Part shown: positions 57,301 to 64,000 of the stretch, one piece after another | Layout: every line of letters begins with the position of its first letter | Position numbering within the stretch: position 1 is the stretch's first letter | Source of the DNA: a virus | Length of the DNA: 64,000 nucleotides | Reading direction: 5' to 3' (one strand) | Virus record (IMG/VR): IMGVR_UViG_3300023119_001136 | Location: 1-64,000 of that record | Position numbers and translations under genes: made by a program | Notes under the pieces: model-generated | Database searches by the model: none | What the model saw: only the letters and a program-made list of their open reading frames with translations | What the model was told of the DNA's origin: nothing

Positions 57301-60300
57301 TACCAACACCGCCTGCTACAACTAAAGCACCGTCTGTTGCTAGAGTAGATTCAGTTGTGTCGCTGACTGTTACAATTGTACTCGTTGCAAAATTAATGCC
57401 TGTACCTGCATCTTTTTGAATTGTATCTAAACTAATTGTACCAACATTTGTGATGTTATTGTCATTAAAACTAGTAGCCCCTAGGCTTACTGTTCCTGTT
57501 GCTGTTAGATTTGATGATCCAATGTTAATATTACCAAAGCCTGAACTTATTGCACCAGTATTAAGTGTTCCTACAACAGTTAAACTTGAGTTTACAATAT
57601 TTGCACCTAGTGTTGTAGAATTTAGAACACTTACGTCATTGATATAATATGCTTTACCGCTTACAAGATTAATGTCTTCGCTTGAATCCCAACTAGTGTT
57701 TGTAGCATCATAAGTCCATGTTGCATTTGCAGCGTCTACAGTAAGTCCTGCGCCGTCTGCTGCGGCAGCATTCGCTGCGCCCTTTGCTACTGTAATGTTT
57801 AAATCTTCAACATCTAGTGTAGTTGTGTTGAGTGTAACAGTTGTTCCGTTTACAGTTAAATTACCGTCAATAGTAGTGTCACCTGTTGTAAAGTCAATTG
57901 TAAATTTGTTTAAACCGTCACCAAACAGTAAGTTACCAGTTGATGCAACTTGCATACGCTGTGTACCAGCAGTGTAAAAATCTAGTTCATCGTTATCTGC
58001 ACCAGCACTACTTTCTGCTTCAATTTTAGTATCTTGGTCTACATCTTTCACACCACCTAGTGATCCCCAGTTACTTCCATCGTAACCTTCAAATGTACTA
58101 TCGCTAGTATTATAACGAATTTGACCTTGTGCTGCTGCTGTACTTACACCAGTTTCGCCCGGACGTTGAGCACTTGTACCTACTGGAATTTTTAAACCAG
58201 TACTTGTTGTAAATACTGCATAACCTGTATAAGTTAAGACGCCACTTGTGTCAATACGTAATCTTTCTGTAGGACTTTGAATAAAATCGCTTGTTGTTGT
58301 AACTGTACCAGTTTCTACAACAAAGTCACCACCTGTACCTGCGCCAGTACCAAGGCCGCCTATAATTTTAATTTCGCCGCCGCCGATATCTGTACCAATA
58401 CCTGCTGCGCCGTGTATCTCAACATCTGCTGGTGTTGCACTTGCTTCTGCATCACCAAAAATTACTTTTTGATGTTTAACAATTAGTTTATTATTAATTT
58501 CTGCACTACCTGCAACGCCGCCTGAACTACTTACTGTAACATTTAATTCTGTTTGCACAGTAAACGAAGTTGCATTAATTGTTGCCCCTAATACTGGCCA
58601 TGTACCATCTAGTGAAGCAACACCGCTGCTTGCAATAGTTACAAAATCACCTGCTCTAATACCTAACACTTCTGGTGTGTAAGTAAATGTTAATGAAGTT
58701 GTTGTAGGAATAGTACCTACTGTAGGTTTGTCAATATATACAACATCATCTGCAACACCTGATACTACTGTGTTTGCTTGTATACTTGCACTTCCTGTAA
58801 CAACCATACCAACTTCAATTGTTGCTGTGCTAGAAAGCGGAATAAAGTCGTCTGTGTTGTTTACGTTTTCATTTGTTGTTCTAGAAAATCCGTTTAAGTT
58901 GACAGCAACAACTTGACTTGTTGCAGCATCATATCCGTCAATAAATGAAGTGATTGCTCTAGTTGTTGTGCTTGCACCAATTCTAGTTACATCTGCTTCG
59001 CCGCTTATTTCAACAGTTGTAAGATTTTCGTTGTAAACCTTACCAGTAGCAGTACTCTTAGAACCTGTATCTGCTGCACCGATATCTAAACTATCTATGA
59101 TATCAACCGCATCACCCCACACAGGATAACCACCATCTACTACAAGTATATTTCCTTCTCTACCAATATTAAGAGAATTAAGTGTACCTGATGTTTGTGC
59201 ATAAATTAAATCACCATCAGCATATGTACTTAGGTTAGTACCGCCTCTGTTAACAGGTACATTACTTGTTAGGTTAGCAGGATTGAGGAAATAACTGCTA
59301 TCTAAACCGTCTAATGTACCTGCATCAACAACACCATCTTTGATAAACACTTGGCCTGACCCAGCAGCGTCAACATCAAATTGTGCTTGGAAGAATCTAC
59401 TTGTACCTAGTGTAGAATATGTTCCACCTGGGTCATAATCAGCATTTGAAATACCAATATCTACTGCACCATAATAATCGCCACTGGTATTAGGACCAGT
59501 AAGTGTAATTGGATTATCAGTTGTGCTGGCTTTTGTAAGGGTTTGAACTGCAACAGCATAAGCACTGTCACCTCTTAAGAATGTGTCACTACTTGCAATA
59601 CCGCTTGCACCTAATCTGCTTGGTGATATAGTACCTGAAATAATGTTACTTGCATCAATGTTTGTAACAGCAAGAGTGTTCCAGTTTGCTTTCAATCTAC
59701 TTGATGTATTGATTACTACATTAACTTGCACATTGTTTGGAATAACCTCCGCATCGCCTGTACCAGTTGCAGTAATATCTGAAGCATTTGTTACAAGTCC
59801 GTTAATACTGCTTAAAGCATCTGATCGTAGTGTATGTAGTGTAACACTGTTAGTTGTAACAGAACCAATAAAGAATCTTGCACCTGATACAACTTGAACA
59901 CCGTTTATAGAAAATAGTCCAGTTCCAGAACTTCCATCATCTTCTTCTTCTATTCTAATAGCGTCACCAGTTGTTAAACCGTGGTTCGGAACAATAATAC
60001 TGTTATCATAAATGTTAACGTTAAATCTTGTCCATTGATGAGCATTATTAGCAGGAGTTGTTAAAAATTCAATTTGATTTAACAAACTAAAATCTTCGTA
60101 TACTTCGATAGTGTCTGCGTCAATACGCTTTGCATAGTACACACTACCATTTAGTAGTCCGCCGATTGCAACATTACCTAATGTATTATATCTAATAGGA
60201 TCACCGTCTGTGTACCCATGGGCTGTCATTGTAATTCTATCGAGTGTATAGTCAACATTACCACCGCCTCCTGTGGTACCTGCTAAAAACTGATTTACAA

Positions 60301-63300
60301 TGCTATCATCTAGTGTGATATTAATTTTAGAACTTACTGCATCATTGTCTTCAATAAAGTCAATTGACGATGCACTTGCTACGTAAAGTTCACCGCCTAA
60401 AATGTTTACATAAGCTCTATCCTCAATAGCAGCAATTTCAATTTCAAAACCACTACCTGTGCCGCCTACATCGCTTGCATTTAATTCAAGTAAATCACCT
60501 ACTGCGTAGCCTGTGCCACCTCTACGTAAATCAACATCGCTGATTTGTCCTGCTGTAACAGTAACATCTGCTTTTGCTCCTGTACCTACTCCAGTCTTTG
60601 CTTGCAAGTCTACCATTTCGTAAACAAGAGTACCTAGTGTAGGTGTATAACCACTACCGCCAGTGATATTAGCGTTATCTACGTTTGTACATATACCATA
60701 ACGTGTTTCTGTAACTGCACCTTGTGCGTTACCGTCCGCAGAAGTAACAATGGTCCTTACTGTACCTGTTGCTGATTTACTGCCTTCATTAGATCCTGTA
60801 TTTGCAATTGTAAAGGTTGTCGAACTTGGTACACTTGTAACTAGGCCATTTACGTTGTAAAGTGTATCATCACACTCAACTTCAACGTTATTACCAATTG
60901 ATAGATTATGGTTGCCGCTTGTTGTAATTGTAGCAACATTACTTGTTCTTTCAACATCTGTAATTGTTTCAACTGTAAAGTTGAAAGGCGCACCACTTGA
61001 ATCTAATACTAGATACTGACTAGAGTTAGAACTTTTTAAGAAGAAGTTATCGGTAATTTCTGATACTGCACCAAGTGTTAATGGTGCTTGTCCAGAGTCA
61101 ACACCCGCAATAAAGATATTGTTTGTAGTATCAAAGTCAGTACCTGTTGAGTCTTCACCTGGTTTGAATTGATTATCTAAGCTAGCAACTAGTAGGTTAG
61201 TTGATGAAGCATAATCACCTTTTGCATATCCAACGGCTCCTGTTGTCGGTTGTGTAATTAAATCACCGTCAGTTGCTGAAATTGGTGATGAAAACGTTAA
61301 TTCAATCTGATCATATTCTTCAGTACCAATATCACCTGCTTTTAGATCAATTGCTGGAATTTCATCAACTTGTGTAAGCCTTGACAAATATCCATCTGTG
61401 TTTGTACTTGTAAACTGTCTTGTAGCAGGAATCAAATCTGGGTTCAACTGACCGTTAGTATTCAACTGAACAATAGCACCTGGAACTGCCGCTGTTGACA
61501 CAGATTTATCAATAAATCCGCCCAATCTGTTTGATAAGAAACTTCTTGTTGCTAACTGTGTAGATAGTCTTGCATCACTTGGACCGCCGATTTCATCGTC
61601 ACCTAAGTTAACACTTGTTGAAATTTCTTCAATAGCAACATTAGAAAGACTTAGTCTCAAAGCATCAAGTTCGTCCACTTGAACTTTGTTTCTAAATGTA
61701 ATGTTACCAGTTCTGTTGAACGCTGTAATAAAGTCACCAACTTTAAAGTCACCAAGTTCGTTTGTACCTGATGAGTAACAACGTCCTGGTAATTCTTCAA
61801 ACTGTTCAAATTCAGTTCTTGTGTTACCGCCGTTTTGTGGTAGTGCGTTATAGTCTGTACCTGACCCTGCAAATTCCCAAGTATGTGATGATGAGTTAAC
61901 AATTGAAGGTCTATGTAACCAAATTGCTTTCTCAGGAAGTGCAACTAGATTTGTTAGTAGTTCGCCTGCAACTGTAGGTTCGATTGTAAATGTTGCAGTT
62001 GAATAACCATTAAATGGTTGAACTTCATTTACACCGATATTTGAAAAAGGACTAGGTGTATGATCATCATCAATAATACTTAAATTACTAAATTGCACTC
62101 TTTGTGTAGATTCACCTACTGCAACTTCTTCAATTGAAACTACAAGTTCTCTAAGATTAGGTGTCCAACTATATACAATAGCACGGTTATTTGCTGCGCC
62201 TGTTGTAGCAGTAATTTGTCTACCTGGAACAAATGCATAACCTTCACTACCTGATGGTAAAATAAGCTTTTGATATGTTGTGTGACTTGAAATAACTTCT
62301 TTTACAAAGAATTCTTTGATGTTTGTAAGGAATTTGTGAGTACCGCTAGATGTTGCAATAATATTAACATCAAACTCTAAACTGTCATCAAATGTCAAAC
62401 TAAATTCATTTAGGTTGATTAGTTTTACATAATAGGTTTGCTCTTCGTCAAGTCCTTGAATTGGAGGATTTCCGTTAGCACTATATACAACTTGTTCACC
62501 ATTTACAAGTCCGTGTGATGTTTTTGTAAAAATATTTGTTACTTCAGAAACACCTGATCCACCATTAATTAAAACTTCATCGGGCGGATCTTTAAATTGA
62601 TTTGTGATTTCACCTTCTGAACTTACGTCAAACGATGCTGGAATACTGTCTGGATCTGAAATTGCATCTTTTATCAAATCGAACAGTTCATCTACGTATG
62701 CTCTAGGCTCACTATCAAGATCTGTAAGTACAATGCCTGTTAGTCTACTTGCTTCTTCAATTGCATCAATTGTTTGTTCTTCTTGTCCACTGATAGTAAT
62801 GTTAGAACTATCTGCGATACGTTGTGAATAGTATGCAAGTGCTGCCTGTCTAGTCAAAGCGTTAGCAGTTGCCCATGTATCTCTACTCACAGCATCTAAT
62901 ATAATACTTAAATCCCTACGACACTTTGCTTCATCGTAATTAAACAAATACCATATATCGCCAGGCGTTGCTGCTGCAACACTGTTTGTGATGTAAGTTA
63001 TAGTATCGTCAATAATATTTTGTGTTTCACCTTGAATAAGATCGTAAGCAATTTTATATTCAGGATCTCTAAAGCGTAAAACGAATTCTTCAACTGGTGC
63101 AGTACGGTTTAAACCGACAATACTAATTGTTTGTAAGCCTTCACTTTGACCTGTTGCTGTAACATAAGCACGGTCAAACACAAATGCTTTAGGTGAATAA
63201 CCTGATGAACGTAGTGCATACAAACCAAAGTTTGTAGCAGAGTTAGTAATTGAACAATAACCACCTGACTGTGTATAAACACCGTTGAGTAGGAAAATTT

Positions 63301-64000
63301 GGAAACAAGACACGATCTGTGCGTAAGCATCATTGAGTAGTCGCCAGCCTGTACCTCCAAAACTAAGCATAGTAAATGCGTTAGCAACCATCGACTTACC
63401 TTGTTCAGGTGTAGCGCCAATTACTGGATTTTCTTGTTCGATAGGAATCAAACCGATGTTTGGAGAAACAATCTTAGCACCATCAATTTTAGCACCGTTT
63501 AGACCAAGGAAGGAAAGAATTGAACAGTTTTGGACATACGGTGATGTTGTAATAAAAGGAGCAGTATCAGGTAGATTTGTGTAACCTACTCTGTCTACAG
63601 TTGCATCAGACGGATCGTCAAATGCAACACAGTAATCACCTGTCCATAACGGAACAAAATTAGCATCAACCTTGTCTCTAAATGTAAATTCACCAAAGTA
63701 ACAAGCGTTACGAACACGGAGAATATCTTGGTTTGCATTTGCAGGACGAATAATACAACCACGCAAACCGTCACCTTTGATAACTGTGTTATCTGGAACA
63801 ATAACCGGGTTTTGTTCCTCGTAATCACCTACAGCAATTTTAACGTTTACACGTATACCATTTGTTGTACCATCAGGATTATAAACTAAACCAGAAGCAA
63901 TTTGACATGCACGTTTAATTGTTCTTACAGGTTTGTTCAGGCCATCATTAGAATCATTACCACGTTCTGCAGACACATACACAACGTTACCACCATAAAC
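54368..64000 (-). CDS. giant tail fibre/spike with S74 chaperone, 5' end outside window
   Basis: More than 3,200 residues; the frame is open to the right edge with no ATG, so the N-terminus is missing. The visible start (YVSAERGNDSNDGLNKPVRT) is the pectin-lyase-like opening of cyanophage fibres. Later come long stretches of Ser/Thr/Gly strands, YadA-like repeats (NVAIGYKALEIANASNNVII, then IGYGAG) and six GNGSGLTxLNASxLxSGT units. The last 123 residues are an S74 peptidase/chaperone: SDERLK with Ser3082 and Lys3087 (window numbering) is the self-cleavage dyad. It trimerises the shaft, then cuts itself off. Confidence 0.9.
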   Translation of the reverse strand, partial: VYGGNVVYVSAERGNDSNDGLNKPVRTIKRACQIASGLVYNPDGTTNGIRVNVKIAVGDYEEQNPVIVPDNTVIKGDGLRGCIIRPANANQDILRVRNACYFGEFTFRDKVDANFVPLWTGDYCVAFDDPSDATVDRVGYTNLPDTAPFITTSPYVQNCSILSFLGLNGAKIDGAKIVSPNIGLIPIEQENPVIGATPEQGKSMVANAFTMLSFGGTGWRLLNDAYAQIVSCFQIFLLNGVYTQSGGYCSITNSATNFGLYALRSSGYSPKAFVFDRAYVTATGQSEGLQTISIVGLNRTAPVEEFVLRFRDPEYKIAYDLIQGETQNIIDDTITYITNSVAAATPGDIWYLFNYDEAKCRRDLSIILDAVSRDTWATANALTRQAALAYYSQRIADSSNITISGQEEQTIDAIEEASRLTGIVLTDLDSEPRAYVDELFDLIKDAISDPDSIPASFDVSSEGEITNQFKDPPDEVLINGGSGVSEVTNIFTKTSHGLVNGEQVVYSANGNPPIQGLDEEQTYYVKLINLNEFSLTFDDSLEFDVNIIATSSGTHKFLTNIKEFFVKEVISSHTTYQKLILPSGSEGYAFVPGRQITATTGAANNRAIVYSWTPNLRELVVSIEEVAVGESTQRVQFSNLSIIDDDHTPSPFSNIGVNEVQPFNGYSTATFTIEPTVAGELLTNLVALPEKAIWLHRPSIVNSSSHTWEFAGSGTDYNALPQNGGNTRTEFEQFEELPGRCYSSGTNELGDFKVGDFITAFNRTGNITFRNKVQVDELDALRLSLSNVAIEEISTSVNLGDDEIGGPSDARLSTQLATRSFLSNRLGGFIDKSVSTAAVPGAIVQLNTNGQLNPDLIPATRQFTSTNTDGYLSRLTQVDEIPAIDLKAGDIGTEEYDQIELTFSSPISATDGDLITQPTTGAVGYAKGDYASSTNLLVASLDNQFKPGEDSTGTDFDTTNNIFIAGVDSGQAPLTLGAVSEITDNFFLKSSNSSQYLVLDSSGAPFNFTVETITDVERTSNVATITTSGNHNLSIGNNVEVECDDTLYNVNGLVTSVPSSTTFTIANTGSNEGSKSATGTVRTIVTSADGNAQGAVTETRYGICTNVDNANITGGSGYTPTLGTLVYEMVDLQAKTGVGTGAKADVTVTAGQISDVDLRRGGTGYAVGDLLELNASDVGGTGSGFEIEIAAIEDRAYVNILGGELYVASASSIDFIEDNDAVSSKINITLDDSIVNQFLAGTTGGGGNVDYTLDRITMTAHGYTDGDPIRYNTLGNVAIGGLLNGSVYYAKRIDADTIEVYEDFSLLNQIEFLTTPANNAHQWTRFNVNIYDNSIIVPNHGLTTGDAIRIEEEDDGSSGTGLFSINGVQVVSGARFFIGSVTTNSVTLHTLRSDALSSINGLVTNASDITATGTGDAEVIPNNVQVNVVINTSSRLKANWNTLAVTNIDASNIISGTISPSRLGASGIASSDTFLRGDSAYAVAVQTLTKASTTDNPITLTGPNTSGDYYGAVDIGISNADYDPGGTYSTLGTSRFFQAQFDVDAAGSGQVFIKDGVVDAGTLDGLDSSYFLNPANLTSNVPVNRGGTNLSTYADGDLIYAQTSGTLNSLNIGREGNILVVDGGYPVWGDAVDIIDSLDIGAADTGSKSTATGKVYNENLTTVEISGEADVTRIGASTTTRAITSFIDGYDAATSQVVAVNLNGFSRTTNENVNNTDDFIPLSSTATIEVGMVVTGSASIQANTVVSGVADDVVYIDKPTVGTIPTTTSLTFTYTPEVLGIRAGDFVTIASSGVASLDGTWPVLGATINATSFTVQTELNVTVSSSGGVAGSAEINNKLIVKHQKVIFGDAEASATPADVEIHGAAGIGTDIGGGEIKIIGGLGTGAGTGGDFVVETGTVTTTSDFIQSPTERLRIDTSGVLTYTGYAVFTTSTGLKIPVGTSAQRPGETGVSTAAAQGQIRYNTSDSTFEGYDGSNWGSLGGVKDVDQDTKIEAESSAGADNDELDFYTAGTQRMQVASTGNLLFGDGLNKFTIDFTTGDTTIDGNLTVNGTTVTLNTTTLDVEDLNITVAKGAANAAAADGAGLTVDAANATWTYDATNTSWDSSEDINLVSGKAYYINDVSVLNSTTLGANIVNSSLTVVGTLNTGAISSGFGNINIGSSNLTATGTVSLGATSFNDNNITNVGTISLDTIQKDAGTGINFATSTIVTVSDTTESTLATDGALVVAGGVGIAKKLRVGGIIYGDGSGLTNLNASQLLSGTIPDAVLPTSQSGKTFTSDITVNGHLIGEGGGSSATNFFAGGGAAVTTGIDSVGVGDGVFGAVLTGNQNTGVGKDALALATASANNTAMGAYTLSQIDAATGGNTAIGAESMQNSITANANVAIGYKALEIANASNNVIIGYGAGATITTGSNNIVIGKDAAPTANTTNNEITLGNASHANVRIPGVGLTVNTTTLSFSGTTGFAGVGSSLTALNASQLTSGTVPDGRISSSSVTQHETDIDAVGTLNAGAISSGFGNINIGTSTFTGNGSGLTTLNASNLSSGTVAGARLGGNQSMSGIKTFSNTTQASSTTTGAVKVSGGVGIAKNLHVGGTITGNGSGLTSLNASNLSSGTVPNARISGSYTSITGTGALNAGQITSGFGNINIGTSTFTGNGSGLTNVSADTLDGIDSTQFLRSDANDTASGVISLVGSGAQRLVIRNTTNAGGARIDFTDHASNTQYGRLNFEHSDGASVGSGYGASFKFQTTEPNLMVAIDGPGDFYVNGNKVWHAGNDGAGSGLDADTVDGQDIGDFVNGAGVDNGATTIKVNDADFIVQDTTDGTTNYIWRDHSANTLYLGTGNAVPTLRSTLNMNSNNITNGGTISGTFSGNGASITSINAGNITSGTFPDRFSPSTRYNIGLIDGYGGNSYDKLRVWSSSSYTIGMISAQSYGWLNDYAMTFTMNADNDRGFLWRDTSDAASDGAMSLTTAGNLMVKNVIGIGGNTSNYIAPANGQNYGTFRAEGVYGTSGSYAGWSIRDDWVFMSNGAGAYGIYNDTNNEWSLYGQQNSYTYIYYNGAWKARAQNEGWYVNGQLLATSEVTAYYSDERLKTFTGKLEGALDKVKALNGYLYVENETAKKYGYNNDNTQVGVSAQEVQKVLPEAVVAAPFDLDEDGNSKSGEDYLTVKYERMVPLLIEAVKEADDKIEAQAAEIAELKAMVQKLIEKN
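55340..57260 (-). repeat. coding repeats in the fibre shaft
   Basis: Six related units of the type GxGSxLTxLNASxLxSGT, several preceded by ISSGFGNINIG-TFTG, lie in the C-terminal third of the fibre gene, upstream of the S74 domain. Their DNA is similar enough to allow recombination between copies and length change of the shaft. Confidence 0.7.

Overview
This window is most likely one side of the genome of a lytic, T4-like marine myovirus. The evidence is a core set of T4-type genes: helicase gp41, primase gp61, UvsW, UvsX, UvsY, gp32, terminase gp16/gp17, head completion gp4, neck gp13/gp14, sheath stabiliser gp15, sheath gp18 and tube gp19. The DNA is AT-rich, genes are packed with 1-30 nt overlaps, and there are many late-promoter boxes of the TATAAATA type. 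No photosynthesis genes, tRNA genes or integrase are visible. The gene content fits pelagiphage- or cyanophage-related myoviruses. The host cannot be fixed from sequence; a Gram-negative bacterium with a Kdo-type surface glycan is inferred.

Layout, mostly on the minus strand. At 1-1000 there is a compositionally different edge with short repeats and two or three orphan ORFs. At 1.0-7.0 kb lies a replication operon (primase, three tiny genes, a 101-aa protein, carbamoyltransferase, SGNH-like hydrolase, MIP18/SufT-like protein, helicase gp41, GNAT-like protein). At 7.0-8.2 kb are two virion proteins. At 8.6-15.7 kb are a miniature DnaE-like protein, a zinc-finger protein, a gp62-like clamp loader subunit, KdsB and KdsA, a cupin, UvsW and an unknown 403-aa protein. 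At 15.7-27.0 kb is a large glycan island: at least seven glycosyltransferases, two fusion enzymes, a sulfotransferase, methyltransferases and, alone on the plus strand, GDP-mannose 4,6-dehydratase. At 27.0-30.2 kb is recombination (uvsY, uvsX, gp32) with a strong early promoter and an unexplained structured GC-rich element. At 30.2-50.2 kb is the virion block (terminase, gp4, subtilase, a fibre with a cupredoxin-like end, tube, sheath, neck). At 50.2-64 kb are a NUDIX hydrolase, a seven-repeat protein of unknown function, another glycosyltransferase and a giant tail fibre of more than 3,200 residues ending in an S74 chaperone domain and running off the right edge.

Two promoter classes can be read directly. 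Host sigma70-like promoters (TTGACA, 16-17 nt, TATAAT-like) precede early genes. Late promoters (NATAAATA) precede virion genes. In both classes many boxes sit so close to the ATG that the expected transcript would start at the start codon: 6 nt after the -10 box for three early genes, and 4-5 nt after the late box for eight late genes. These sites lack a Shine-Dalgarno sequence, whereas genes with longer leaders have one. Systematic leaderless transcription is therefore the most general unexplained signal here.

The second major theme is sugar chemistry. KdsA with KdsB, a cytidylyltransferase fused to an RraA-like aldolase, an HXGH nucleotidyltransferase fused to a mannose-isomerase-type cupin, Gmd and many transferases together look like a phage-borne pathway that makes activated sugars and attaches them to a glycan. 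The glycan could be on the host envelope or on the virion; sequence alone does not say which.
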